Assembly (NCBI GenBank): GCA_902785635.1
Contig: CACZZH010000002.1
Span: forward strand, 7,020-70,930
From: an uncultured Lachnospiraceae bacterium
GTDB lineage: Bacteria > Bacillota > Clostridia > Lachnospirales > Lachnospiraceae
Length of the DNA: 63,911 nucleotides
Direction of reading: 5' to 3'
How positions within the stretch are numbered: the stretch's first letter is position 1; every line of letters begins with the position of its first letter. Below are positions 7,520 to 16,951 of the stretch, piece after piece. Both the position numbers and the translations under genes were made by a program. The notes beneath the pieces were generated by a model. That model was given only the letters and a program-made list of their open reading frames with translations. It was not told the origin of the DNA and searched no databases.

Positions 7520-8998
7520 ATGGATGTATTTGAGAAGCGGATTCTGGCCGGGATCCGGGAAAATCATCTGATCGCACAGGGAAGCACAGTGATCACCGGA
7601 GTCTCCGGAGGAGCAGATTCCGTATGTCTTCTGCGTGTGCTGACTGCTCTGCGGCATCTGTTGGCTATAGAGATCTGTGTCGTACACATTGAACATGGCC
7701 TGCGCGGACAGAGCGCGCTGGAGGACGAGGCATTTGTGCGCTCTCTTTGCAGCAGCCTTCATGTCAGCTGCCATACAGAGCATGTGAATGTGCGGCAGAT
7801 GGCGGAGCGGGAAGGTCTTTCACTGGAGGAAGCAGGGAGAAAAGCGCGGTACGAATGTTTTGAACGCTGCCGTATCCAGACAGGAGCAGACAGGATCGCG
7901 GTTGCGCATCATGCCCAGGATCAGGCAGAGACTGTACTGCTGAATCTCTGCAGGGGAAGCGGAGTGCGCGGTCTTGGCGGGATGCGTCTGCAGTCCGGGT
8001 ACCTGATCCGGCCGCTGCTGGAGGAGAGCAGGGATGAGATCGAAGCATATCTGAAGAGATGCGGACAGGACTGGCGGACAGATGAGACGAATTTTCAGGA
8101 TGTTTTTGCCCGCAACAGGATACGCAGTCATGTCCTGCCGCAGCTGATCCGGATCAACCCGCGCAGTATGGAACATATCTGCCGGACTGCCTTATTTGCG
8201 CAGAAAGCGGAAGAATATCTGGAAAAGCAGGCTGCCGGGGCTGCCGGAAAGAGCGTTCGCTTCGAAGAAGGACGGGTATTTATTGATATTCAGTGCCTGA
8301 TGCAGGAGGAGGATCTTCTCCGGGAGTATATCCTGCGCAGTGCGGTAAAGCTCCTGAAAGGGGGAAGCGGACTGAAGGATATTGGCTTTGTGCATGTCCG
8401 GATGCTGGAAAAGCTCCTGGAGATGCCGCCCGGTGCAAAAGCTGATCTTCCGGATGGAATCACTGCACAGCGGACCGGCGGCAGAATATGCCTGAGCATC
8501 GGTCCCTGGACGGCGCAGGAGGAAGAGAAGCTGTATCTTTGGCGGCCGGGAGACGGGCTGCGGGCGGAACAGTTCACACTGGAAGGCCCTGTTTTCACCG
8601 GAAAAATGCAGCTGTGTGCCTCATCGGTGTATGGCTTTGACGGGGAAACAGTGAGCATAGAACTGCGCGAGGCCTCAAAGACGGAACAGATCGAGGAAAA
8701 AAAGTATACGAAGTGGCTTTCGTATGATACAATGAAAGACAATCTTTGTCTGCGCACAAGACGGCCGGGGGATTATCTGGTGGTCAATGCCGCAGGAGGG
8801 AAAAAGAAACTGAAGGATTACCTGATCGATGAGAAGGTTCCGGCTCATCTGCGCAGCAATGTGCTGCTTCTTGCACAGGGAAGCCACATACTCTGGGCTG
8901 CCGGCCTGCGAATCAGTGAAGCAGCGAAGGTAACCTCTGTGCCGGATAAGCACAGAAAAATGATCTGTATTCAGGCCGGAGATCCGGAAAACGTATAA
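7520..8998 (+). CDS. tilS: tRNA(Ile)-lysidine synthetase
   Basis: A 492-residue enzyme that converts C34 of the CAU-anticodon isoleucine tRNA to lysidine using ATP and lysine. The N-terminal N-type ATP pyrophosphatase loop reads SGGADSVCLL near residue 31, followed by VVHIEHGLRG and AVAHHAQDQAETVLLNLCRGSG, all typical of TilS. The C-terminal TilS domain includes LCLRTRRPGDYL and KKLKDYLIDEKVP. The ATG at 7520 is preferred; a TTG at 7502 is in frame, but the GGAGGAGGA site lies between them. It begins the conserved trio tilS-hpt-ftsH. Confidence 0.95.
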   Translation: MDVFEKRILAGIRENHLIAQGSTVITGVSGGADSVCLLRVLTALRHLLAIEICVVHIEHGLRGQSALEDEAFVRSLCSSLHVSCHTEHVNVRQMAEREGLSLEEAGRKARYECFERCRIQTGADRIAVAHHAQDQAETVLLNLCRGSGVRGLGGMRLQSGYLIRPLLEESRDEIEAYLKRCGQDWRTDETNFQDVFARNRIRSHVLPQLIRINPRSMEHICRTALFAQKAEEYLEKQAAGAAGKSVRFEEGRVFIDIQCLMQEEDLLREYILRSAVKLLKGGSGLKDIGFVHVRMLEKLLEMPPGAKADLPDGITAQRTGGRICLSIGPWTAQEEEKLYLWRPGDGLRAEQFTLEGPVFTGKMQLCASSVYGFDGETVSIELREASKTEQIEEKKYTKWLSYDTMKDNLCLRTRRPGDYLVVNAAGGKKKLKDYLIDEKVPAHLRSNVLLLAQGSHILWAAGLRISEAAKVTSVPDKHRKMICIQAGDPENV

Positions 8999-9008
8999 GG
9001 AGGCATCT

Positions 9009-9533
9009 ATGGCGGAACATATCAGTGTACTGATCTCAGAGGAAGAGATCGAAAAAAGAATCAGGGAACTTGCAGAGAAGATCAGTGCGGATTATCAGGG
9101 ACAGACGCTGCATCTGATCTGTATTCTGAAGGGGAGCCTGTTTTTTACCTGCGAACTGGCGAAACGCCTGACCATACCGGTGACGATCGACTGTATGTCT
9201 GTGAGCAGCTATGGAGCGGGTACATCATCGAGCGGCGTCGTGCGGGTCAATAAGGATCTGGATGAGACCATCGAGGGCCGGCATGTGCTGATCATTGAGG
9301 ACATTATCGATTCGGGCAGGACCTTAAGCTATCTGATCCGCAATCTGGCATCCCGCAATCCTGCAAGCATGAAGCTGTGCACACTGCTGGATAAACCCGA
9401 CCGCAGAGTGTGTGATGTAAATGTGGAATACACCGGATTTGAGATTCCCGATCAGTTTGTTGTCGGATATGGTCTGGATTTTGATCAGCGCTATCGGAAT
9501 CTTCCGTTTATTGGAATCCTGAGTTTTGAATGA
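9009..9533 (+). CDS. hpt: Hypoxanthine-guanine phosphoribosyltransferase
   Basis: A 174-residue purine salvage enzyme joining hypoxanthine or guanine to PRPP. The PRPP-binding loop is HVLIIEDIIDSGRTL, and the N-terminal LHLICILKGSLFF and MSVSSYG segments are typical of bacterial HPRT. It starts ten bases after tilS ends, with AAGGAGG before the ATG, and is 18 bases from ftsH. In Bacillus subtilis HprT also acts with TilS to stimulate ftsH expression; whether that holds here is unknown. Confidence 0.95.
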   Translation: MAEHISVLISEEEIEKRIRELAEKISADYQGQTLHLICILKGSLFFTCELAKRLTIPVTIDCMSVSSYGAGTSSSGVVRVNKDLDETIEGRHVLIIEDIIDSGRTLSYLIRNLASRNPASMKLCTLLDKPDRRVCDVNVEYTGFEIPDQFVVGYGLDFDQRYRNLPFIGILSFE

Positions 9534-9551
9534 CGGAAAGGAGATGCAGTT

Positions 9552-11378
9552 TTGAACAGAAATCCCAGGAGCCTCGGCTTCTATGTGGTGCTTGGGCTGC
9601 TTTTTGTAGTGATGGTCTTCGGACTCAGGGAGACCCTGAATACCCGGACCTCCCTGACCTGGAAGCAATTCATGGAGATGCTGGACGCGGATCAGATCTC
9701 AGGTGTGACGATCACACAGAATAAAGAAGTTCCCACCGGAATTCTTGAGATCTCGCTTGGAAGCGCAGGAGACAACAGCCCGGCCAGAACGGAGACACTG
9801 TATGTATCGGATGTCATCAAAGCGCAGGAAGTTCTTGAAGACTATGACGTTCCGGTGCATGTGGAAGATGTGGAGCGTGACAGCTTTTTCCTGACGACTA
9901 TACTGCCGATTCTGCTGATGGGCATGATGATCCTGTTCTTTATGGCGATGATGAACCGGCAGAGCGGCGGAAATGCAAGGATGATGGACTTTGGGCGAAG
10001 CAGGGCAAAGATGTTTAACCCTGACGCAAAAAGGGTGACGTTCGCAGATGTGGCAGGCCTGCAGGAGGAAAAGGAGAATCTGGCTGAGGTGGTTGATTTT
10101 CTGAAGGAACCGCAGCAGTACACAAGGCTTGGTGCACGTATCCCGAAGGGCGTGATCCTGGTCGGCCCTCCCGGAACCGGAAAAACACTTCTGGCAAAGG
10201 CAGTCGCCGGAGAGGCGGGAGTTCCGTTCTTTTCCATCTCCGGATCCGATTTTGTAGAGATGTTCGTGGGCGTCGGTGCTTCCAGAGTCCGTGATCTGTT
10301 CGAAGAGGCAAAACGCAATCAGCCGTGTATCATATTTATCGATGAGATCGATGCAGTTGCCAGAAGAAGAGGAACCGGTCTTGGCGGAGGCCATGATGAA
10401 CGGGAACAGACGCTGAACCAGCTGCTGGTCGAGATGGACGGCTTCGGCGTGAATGAAGGGATCATAGTAATGGCAGCGACCAACCGGGTGGATATTCTGG
10501 ATCCGGCGATCCTGCGCCCGGGACGTTTCGACCGGCAGGTAGCTGTCGGCAGACCGGATGTGCGCGGCAGGGAAGAAATACTCCGTGTGCATGCCAAAGA
10601 TAAACCGCTGGCGGAGGATGTGGATCTGAATAAGACTGCAAGGACGACTGCCGGATTTACCGGTGCGGATCTGGAGAACCTGATGAATGAAGCTGCCATT
10701 CTGGCCGCAAAGAAACATCGGGAATATCTGAACGCGGCAGATCTGGAGCAGGCTTTTGTAAAAGTCGGGATCGGTACGGAAAAACGAAGCCGGGTGATCT
10801 CAGAGAAGGAAAAGCGTATCACCGCTTATCATGAAGCCGGCCATGCCATTCTTTTTCATGTGCTTCCGGAAGTCGGACCGGTGCATACCATCTCGATCAT
10901 CCCTACCAGCAGTGGTGCCGCTGGATACACGATGCCTCTTCCGGAGCAGGATGAGATGTTTGATTCCCGCAATCGCATGTTCCAGAGCATTATCGTGAGC
11001 TTTGGCGGGAGAGTGGCAGAGGAGCTGGTGATCGGAGATATCACTACAGGAGCATCACAGGATATACGGCAGGCAACCGCAATTGCCAGGTCAATGGTCA
11101 CACGCTTCGGCATGTCGGAGAAAGTCGGTCCGATCAATTATGAGACCGAAGATTCCGAAGTGTTCATCGGCAGGGATCTTGGGCATATGAAGGCTTATTC
11201 TGAGCAGTCTGCTGCCATGATCGATGAGGAAGTGAAACGAATCATAGATGAGGCTTATACAAAAGCCCGTGAACTGATCCGGGAGAATGAAGAAGTCCTT
11301 CACCGCAGTGCACAGCTTTTGATCGAGCGGGAAAAGCTGAGCCGCGAAGAATTTGAAGCACTGTTCTCTGAAGTATGA
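9552..11378 (+). CDS. ftsH: ATP-dependent zinc metalloprotease FtsH
   Basis: A 608-residue membrane AAA+ protease that degrades unassembled or damaged membrane proteins. Two transmembrane helices (about residues 8-25 and 112-137) flank a small extracellular domain. Then come Walker A GPPGTGKT (about 205), Walker [11 protein letters not shown], the second region of homology [11 protein letters not shown], and the zinc site HEAGH (about residue 427). The start is a TTG at 9552: AAAGGAG at 9537-9543 is correctly spaced for it, and the ATG at 9544 opens only a three-codon frame. A non-ATG start may keep expression low. Confidence 0.95.
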   Translation: MNRNPRSLGFYVVLGLLFVVMVFGLRETLNTRTSLTWKQFMEMLDADQISGVTITQNKEVPTGILEISLGSAGDNSPARTETLYVSDVIKAQEVLEDYDVPVHVEDVERDSFFLTTILPILLMGMMILFFMAMMNRQSGGNARMMDFGRSRAKMFNPDAKRVTFADVAGLQEEKENLAEVVDFLKEPQQYTRLGARIPKGVILVGPPGTGKTLLAKAVAGEAGVPFFSISGSDFVEMFVGVGASRVRDLFEEAKRNQPCIIFIDEIDAVARRRGTGLGGGHDEREQTLNQLLVEMDGFGVNEGIIVMAATNRVDILDPAILRPGRFDRQVAVGRPDVRGREEILRVHAKDKPLAEDVDLNKTARTTAGFTGADLENLMNEAAILAAKKHREYLNAADLEQAFVKVGIGTEKRSRVISEKEKRITAYHEAGHAILFHVLPEVGPVHTISIIPTSSGAAGYTMPLPEQDEMFDSRNRMFQSIIVSFGGRVAEELVIGDITTGASQDIRQATAIARSMVTRFGMSEKVGPINYETEDSEVFIGRDLGHMKAYSEQSAAMIDEEVKRIIDEAYTKARELIRENEEVLHRSAQLLIEREKLSREEFEALFSEV

Positions 11379-11545
11379 CTTCATCAGCAGAGGTGACAGG
11401 TCGGGATTTGGGAAAAATGCACAAAAACAGACATTCATTTTTGTGAAGTTTGTGTAGCCTTAAATGGAAAACCGTGTTATTATAATACTCGTAAACCCCC
11501 CAATACATAAATAGTTTTTGCTACACCCAAAGAAATACCTTCTCC

Positions 11546-11577
11546 AAAAAAAGACAGTCTTTTGACTGTCTTTTTTT
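11546..11577 (+). terminator. Terminator after ftsH (A-tract/T-tract hairpin)
   Basis: GACAGTC (11553-11559) pairs with GACTGTC (11564-11570) around TTTT, flanked by seven A on the left and seven T on the right. The A-to-T symmetry would let it stop transcription in both directions. A TATAAT at 11481-11486 lies about 65 bases upstream with only a weak -35, so a short transcript ending here is possible. Apart from this and the promoter at 11583, the 266-base gap shows no coding potential. Confidence 0.85.
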
Positions 11578-11582
11578 CTTCC

Positions 11583-11612
11583 TTCCCATTTCTCAGGCGG
11601 ATATGCTATAAT
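11583..11612 (+). promoter_or_regulatory. Extended -10 promoter of the GH13 gene
   Basis: TATAAT (11607-11612) is preceded by TGC, giving the extended -10 pattern TGnTATAAT. A weak -35 (TTCCCA at 11583-11588) lies 18 bases upstream. Transcription would start about 25 bases before the gene at 11645, whose ribosome site is AGGAG. No cre-like site was obvious in this gap. Confidence 0.7.
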
Positions 11613-11644
11613 GATACGATATGTCATACAGGAGATGAAAAACC

Positions 11645-13747
11645 ATGCATGAGAAGAACGATCAGAAAGCGGTAAGATCCATTAATTATATAATGCAGAT
11701 GCGGCCTGTCTTCAATATCCCGGCGCTTTTCAGCGATGAAACGGAAAACTATGTGACTCCCATGGAGCCGGATCCGGGCGAAGAAGTGAAGATCTTTTTC
11801 CGTACAGCACACAACAATGTGGATGAGATCTGGCTTTGCTGTCGGGAGGAACGGAAGCCGATGGAATATGACAGGTCCGACGGCATTTTTGATTACTATC
11901 GGGTGTGCCTGCAGGCAGACGCGGAACCGATCGAATACTATTTTGAGATCCGGAGCGGACGTTTTACCTGTTATTATAACAAGCTGGGAATGTCGGAGCA
12001 TCCGACGGATGAGTTCCGATTCTGTGTCTGTCCGGGATTCCATACACCGGACTGGGCAAAAGGCGCAGTCATGTACCAGATCCTCATGGACCGTTTCTGC
12101 AACGGGGATCCTTCGAACGATGTCCTGGACAGGGAATATGCTTATATCGAAGGGCAGTCCGCACGGGTGACGGACTGGTTCAAACGGCCTGCATCCATGG
12201 GTGTACGCGAATTTTACGGAGGAGATATCGAAGGAGTCCTGGCAAAGCTGGATTACCTGCAGGATCTTGGAATTGAAGTGCTTTATTTCAATCCGCTTTT
12301 TGTGTCTCCCTCCAATCATAAATATGATATTCAGGACTATGACTATATTGATCCTCACTTCGGACCGCTTCCGCTGGATGAGGGAGAACTCCTTCAGGGA
12401 CAGGATCTCGATAATACGCATGCGTCAAGATATATCACCAGAGTGACCAGGAAGGAGAACCTGGAGGCAGCCAATGCGCTGTTTGCTCATATGGTGGAGG
12501 AATGCCATAAAAGAGGGATCCGGGTGATCCTGGACGGTGTGTTCAATCACTGTGGTTCTTTTAATAAGTGGATGGACAGGGAACGCATCTACGAATTCCA
12601 GGAAGGGTACGCGAAAGGCGCCTATATCAGCGCAGACAGCCCTTACCGTTCTTTCTTCCGGTTCGAGGATACAAATGCCTGGCCGTATAATCCCCGCTAT
12701 GAAGGATGGTGGGGACACAACACACTTCCGAAACTGAACTATGAAGACAGTCCCGTGCTGGAGGAGTATATTCTTCAGATCGCCCGGAAATGGGTGAGCC
12801 CGCCTTACAATGCGGACGGATGGCGGCTGGATGTGGCAGCGGATCTTGGTTATTCGCTGAAGTATAATCACGCCTTCTGGACTAAATTCCGGAATGCAGT
12901 TAAAGAGGCGAATCCGGAAGCGGTGATTCTTGCGGAGCATTATGGAGATCCGCATGACTGGCTGAACGGAAAAGAATGGGACAGCGTCATGAACTATGAT
13001 GCGTTTATGGAGCCTCTCACCTGGTTTTTTACCGGTATGGAGAAACACAGTGATCACAGGGATGACGGCCTTTTGGGAAACGCGGATTTCTTTATGAACG
13101 CCATGCACTATAATATGGCCCGTTTTATGGCGCCTTCCCTGCAGGCGTCCATGAATGAGCTGTCCAATCATGATCACTCCAGGTTCCTTACCCGCACCAA
13201 CGGGAAGGTTGGAAGGATGGATCACTTCAATTATGATGCAGCCTGTGACGGGGTGCGTCCTGAGGTGATGCGTGAAGCGATCGTTATGCAGATGACCTGG
13301 CCCGGCGCACCTACGCTATATTATGGGGATGAAGCAGGTGTGTGCGGCTTTACCGATCCGGATAACCGCAGGACCTATCCTTGGGGAAGAGAAGACCAGA
13401 GGATGCTTTCCTTCTATAAAGAAGCGATCCGGATCCATCGCACACATCCGGTCCTGAAGAGCGGGTCTCTGATCTTTCTGCTGGGAGATTATAATGTGCT
13501 TTCTTATGCACGCTTCTCGGAGCAGGAGAAGATCGTTGTACTGTTTAATAATAATGCAGAGGAACGCTACATTGATGTCCGTGTGTGGACGACCGGTCTT
13601 GCCGATGGCGACAGGCTGGTTCCGATTCTGCAGACGCAGGCGGGGGAAGCGTCCCCGGGTACCTGGCCTGCGGAAGAATACTGTGTAAGTGAAGGATATA
13701 TGAAGATCCGGATGCCGGAAATGTCGGCACTGGTACTTTGCAGGTGA
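11645..13747 (+). CDS. GH13 family alpha-glucan hydrolase (neopullulanase/cyclomaltodextrinase-like)
   Basis: A 700-residue glycoside hydrolase without a signal peptide, so it acts inside the cell on imported maltodextrins or glycogen-like glucans. An N-terminal beta domain (about residues 20-125) resembles CBM34 of neopullulanases. The TIM barrel carries conserved region I DGVFNHCG, region II DGWRLDVAAD with nucleophile Asp396, region III ILAEHYG with acid/base Glu431, and region IV LSNHDHSR with Asp510. The exact specificity among neopullulanase, cyclomaltodextrinase and maltogenic amylase cannot be read from sequence alone. It has its own promoter and is followed after 47 bases by ddl. Confidence 0.88.
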   Translation: MHEKNDQKAVRSINYIMQMRPVFNIPALFSDETENYVTPMEPDPGEEVKIFFRTAHNNVDEIWLCCREERKPMEYDRSDGIFDYYRVCLQADAEPIEYYFEIRSGRFTCYYNKLGMSEHPTDEFRFCVCPGFHTPDWAKGAVMYQILMDRFCNGDPSNDVLDREYAYIEGQSARVTDWFKRPASMGVREFYGGDIEGVLAKLDYLQDLGIEVLYFNPLFVSPSNHKYDIQDYDYIDPHFGPLPLDEGELLQGQDLDNTHASRYITRVTRKENLEAANALFAHMVEECHKRGIRVILDGVFNHCGSFNKWMDRERIYEFQEGYAKGAYISADSPYRSFFRFEDTNAWPYNPRYEGWWGHNTLPKLNYEDSPVLEEYILQIARKWVSPPYNADGWRLDVAADLGYSLKYNHAFWTKFRNAVKEANPEAVILAEHYGDPHDWLNGKEWDSVMNYDAFMEPLTWFFTGMEKHSDHRDDGLLGNADFFMNAMHYNMARFMAPSLQASMNELSNHDHSRFLTRTNGKVGRMDHFNYDAACDGVRPEVMREAIVMQMTWPGAPTLYYGDEAGVCGFTDPDNRRTYPWGREDQRMLSFYKEAIRIHRTHPVLKSGSLIFLLGDYNVLSYARFSEQEKIVVLFNNNAEERYIDVRVWTTGLADGDRLVPILQTQAGEASPGTWPAEEYCVSEGYMKIRMPEMSALVLCR

Positions 13748-13794
13748 TGAAAGTGACAGCCGGATCTCCGGCAACAAATGAGGAAGGGATTTGC

Positions 13795-14865
13795 ATGAAT
13801 ATTATCGTACTGGCTGGCGGAACCAGCACAGAGAGAGCTGTTTCCATCGTTTCAGGAACGCAGGTGACAAAAGCGCTGCGCAGTATCGGGCACTGTGCAG
13901 TCCTTCTGGATGTATTTGCCGGTGACGGCCGGATCGAAGAAGGGCTTTCCGATGAGGAGCTGAAAGAGCGTGTCTTTACGGAAGAGTATGATCTGAATTC
14001 ACAGGTGGAATACATAAGTTCTTTCAACGATATGATCGAAGAAATGATCGCTGTCAGAAAACGGGACAGGATCCCGTTCTTCGGACCCAATGTACTGCGG
14101 CTGTGCCGGATCGCCGATGTGGTGTTCCTGGCACTGCACGGTTCCAACGGGGAGGACGGAAGGATCCAGGCGGCGTTTGATCTGCTGAATATTCCGTATA
14201 CCGGCAGCGGATATCTTGGCAGTGCCCTGGCCATGGACAAAGCGATCGCAAAGCAGATGTTCTGGCACAACGGTGTGCCGACGCCAAAAGGGATCGCAGC
14301 GAAAGCCGGAGATGAGATCCTTTCGCCGCAGTGCAACGGAGTAGGGCTTCCGTGCGTTGTAAAGCCGAGCTGCGGCGGCTCAAGTGTCGGTGTTTCGATC
14401 GCCCGGACACAGGAGGAATACGAGGCAGCGCTGGCGGAAGGCTTCCGCTATGAAGATGTCTTGATCGTAGAGCAGTATATCAATGGAAGGGAGTTTTCTG
14501 TCGGAGTGGTCGACGGAAAGGCCTATCCCGTGATCGAGATCGCACCGCTGCAGGGCTTCTATGACTATCACAATAAATATCAGGCCGGTTCAACGGTGGA
14601 GACCTGTCCTGCCGATCTTCCTGCCGATCTGACTGTCAGGATGCAGCAGCATGCAATGGATGCGTACCATGCACTGAAGCTGACCGGGTATGGACGGATC
14701 GATATCATGATGAATGAAGACAATGAGATGTTCTGCCTGGAAGCAAATACGCTTCCCGGAATGACGCCTACCAGCCTGCTTCCGCAGGAGGCAGCGGCGC
14801 TGGGGATGGATTTCGCCATGCTCTGTCAGAAGCTGGTAGATGTATCCCTGAAGCAGAATATCTGA
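13795..14865 (+). CDS. ddl: D-alanine--D-alanine ligase
   Basis: A 356-residue ATP-grasp enzyme making D-Ala-D-Ala for peptidoglycan. N-terminal VLAGGTSTERAVS, middle ALHGSNGEDGRIQAAFD, the ATP loop PSCGGSSVGVS and the C-terminal EANTLPGMTPTSLLPQEA are all typical. The ATG at 13795 follows AGGAAGGG; an upstream in-frame start at 13738 would overlap the GH13 gene and does not match the family. murF follows after 30 bases, giving the natural order of D-Ala-D-Ala synthesis and its addition to UDP-MurNAc-tripeptide. Confidence 0.94.
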   Translation: MNIIVLAGGTSTERAVSIVSGTQVTKALRSIGHCAVLLDVFAGDGRIEEGLSDEELKERVFTEEYDLNSQVEYISSFNDMIEEMIAVRKRDRIPFFGPNVLRLCRIADVVFLALHGSNGEDGRIQAAFDLLNIPYTGSGYLGSALAMDKAIAKQMFWHNGVPTPKGIAAKAGDEILSPQCNGVGLPCVVKPSCGGSSVGVSIARTQEEYEAALAEGFRYEDVLIVEQYINGREFSVGVVDGKAYPVIEIAPLQGFYDYHNKYQAGSTVETCPADLPADLTVRMQQHAMDAYHALKLTGYGRIDIMMNEDNEMFCLEANTLPGMTPTSLLPQEAAALGMDFAMLCQKLVDVSLKQNI

Positions 14866-14895
14866 TCAGATCTGTTTTAAGAGAGGACTTGTGAT

Positions 14896-16335
14896 ATGAA
14901 AAACATGACACCGCGCCTGATGGCGAATGCATGCGGAGGGATCCTCCATTTTCCGGAAATGAACGAGGCTGCGGCAAATCTGGAAGTGACAGATATCGTT
15001 ACTGACAGCCGGAAAGCTGCAGAAGGGATGCTTTTTGCGGCGATTCCGGGAGAGCGGGTGGATGGTCACAGCTATATCCGGCAGGTGTGTGAGAAAGGGG
15101 CCTTCTGCATTCTGTGCGAGCGGGATCTTACCGAAGGAGATATTCCGGCCGGATATGAGGACTGTGTGTGCTGGATCCGGGTGCCTTCAACACTGGGTGC
15201 CCTGCGGGATCTCGGAGAATATTATCTTCAGCAGATGGGGATTCCGGCGGTCGGAATCGTCGGAAGCGTAGGAAAGACCAGCACCAAGGAGATGGTGGCG
15301 GCTGTCCTCTCGCAGAAATACAGAGTATGCAAGACCCAGGGGAACTTTAATAATGAACTGGGTGTACCGCTGACGATCTTCCGGATCCGGGAGGAGGATG
15401 AGATCGCTGTCCTGGAGATGGGCATCAGCGATTTTGGTGAAATGCACCGCCTGTCCCGGATCGTTCATCCGGATACGGTGGTGATGACCAACATCGGAGA
15501 GTGCCATCTGGAATTTCTGGGGGACCGTGACGGCGTGCTGAAGGCAAAATCCGAAGTCTTCGATTATCTGCACAGCGACGGACATATCATTCTTAACGGG
15601 AATGACGACAAGCTGGTGACCCTTCAGAATGTGGGCGGAATCCGTCCGGTATTTTTCGGAATTCCGGTTGAAAAGGCCCAGGGAGTACCTGTCGGTGCAG
15701 AGCAGACTCCTCTGACCTGTTTTGCAGATGAGATCGAAGCGCTGGGACTCGACGGGACAAAAGCAGCTATCCATACGCCCGGGGGTTCTTTTACCTGTAC
15801 GATTCCCATTCCCGGAAAGCATATGGTGATGAACGCACTCGCCGGGACAGCCGTCGGTCTCGCTTACGGCATGGATCCGCAGCAGATCCGTGAGGGAATC
15901 GAAAGCCTGCAGCCGGTGAGCGGGAGATTCCATATCGTGAAGACAGGCCGGATGACGATCATTGATGACTGTTACAATGCGAATCCGATATCCATGAAGG
16001 CTTCGCTCGGGGTGCTCCGGGACGCGCTCGGAAGAAGAGTTGCCGTTCTGGGAGATATGGCAGAGCTCGGCAGCGAAGAACGCAGGTTCCATCTTGAGGT
16101 CGGTGCGTTTGCACGGGAGTGCGGGATCGACGCGCTGATCACGATCGGAGACCGGGGAAAGTGGATCGGTGAAGGCGCCGGTGACGGTATCTTACAGGCC
16201 CATTATGACAGTACGCAAAGTTTCCTTGAAGCGGAGAAAACGCTTCTGCAGCCGGGAGATACGGTTCTTGTGAAGGCTTCGCATTGTATGGCATTTGAGA
16301 AGATCGTTGCGGCACTGGAAAATCGAGAGGTTTGA
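14896..16335 (+). CDS. murF: UDP-MurNAc-tripeptide--D-alanyl-D-alanine ligase
   Basis: A 479-residue cytoplasmic Mur ligase that adds the dipeptide made by Ddl to the UDP-MurNAc-tripeptide. The P-loop is GSVGKTSTKEMV (about residue 122); NNELGVPLT, the EMGIS strand and the C-terminal DDCYNANPISM are hallmarks of MurF. An AGAGGA ribosome site lies before the ATG. It lies directly before pth, with only four bases between the stop and the pth start. Confidence 0.95.
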   Translation: MKNMTPRLMANACGGILHFPEMNEAAANLEVTDIVTDSRKAAEGMLFAAIPGERVDGHSYIRQVCEKGAFCILCERDLTEGDIPAGYEDCVCWIRVPSTLGALRDLGEYYLQQMGIPAVGIVGSVGKTSTKEMVAAVLSQKYRVCKTQGNFNNELGVPLTIFRIREEDEIAVLEMGISDFGEMHRLSRIVHPDTVVMTNIGECHLEFLGDRDGVLKAKSEVFDYLHSDGHIILNGNDDKLVTLQNVGGIRPVFFGIPVEKAQGVPVGAEQTPLTCFADEIEALGLDGTKAAIHTPGGSFTCTIPIPGKHMVMNALAGTAVGLAYGMDPQQIREGIESLQPVSGRFHIVKTGRMTIIDDCYNANPISMKASLGVLRDALGRRVAVLGDMAELGSEERRFHLEVGAFARECGIDALITIGDRGKWIGEGAGDGILQAHYDSTQSFLEAEKTLLQPGDTVLVKASHCMAFEKIVAALENREV

Positions 16336-16339
16336 CGGA

Positions 16340-16918
16340 ATGTATGTGATCGCGGGGCTGGGCAATCCCGGCAGGAAATATGAAGGGACCAGGCATAACA
16401 GCGGTTTTGCGGCGCTGGATATCCTGGCGGAACGCTACAGGATCCCTGTAGCCTCTGAGCGGATGAAAGGTCTGTGCGGGAGCGGACTGATCGACGGAGA
16501 AAAGGTGCTTCTTGTGAAACCGCAGACTTACATGAATCTGAGCGGGGAGTGTATCCGTGAGATCGTCTCCTGGTATCGGATCGATCCGGAGAAAGAACTG
16601 ATCGTACTGTATGATGATATCAGTCTTGCGCCGGGAATGCTGCGTGTACGCGAAAAGGGCAGTGCCGGCGGGCATAACGGGATGAAGAATATCATTGCCA
16701 TGCTGGGAACGCAGACCTTTAAGCGGGTCCGCATTGGGGTAGGAGAAACGCCGGAAGGCTTTTCACAGATCGACTGGGTGCTGGGCCGGTTCCCGCTGGG
16801 ACAGCGCGCAGATATGCTGGATGCTTATGACCGGGCTTCCCAGGCTGCAGCAGCGCTGGTCACACAACCGGCTGCGGAAGTGATGAACCGGTTTAACACG
16901 AGACTGACAACTGCGTAG
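16340..16918 (+). CDS. pth: Peptidyl-tRNA hydrolase
   Basis: A 192-residue enzyme that frees tRNA from dropped-off peptidyl-tRNA. N-terminal GLGNPGRKYEGTRHNSGF holds the catalytic His near residue 19, and VLYDDISLAPG and GSAGGHNGMKNI are family motifs. The ATG at 16340 fits the family start; the upstream start at 16295 lies inside murF and is rejected. The order pth-mfd is conserved across Firmicutes. Confidence 0.95.
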   Translation: MYVIAGLGNPGRKYEGTRHNSGFAALDILAERYRIPVASERMKGLCGSGLIDGEKVLLVKPQTYMNLSGECIREIVSWYRIDPEKELIVLYDDISLAPGMLRVREKGSAGGHNGMKNIIAMLGTQTFKRVRIGVGETPEGFSQIDWVLGRFPLGQRADMLDAYDRASQAAAALVTQPAAEVMNRFNTRLTTA

Positions 16919-16951
16919 GGGTTTTGCAGTGATGACAGACAGGAGGTATTC

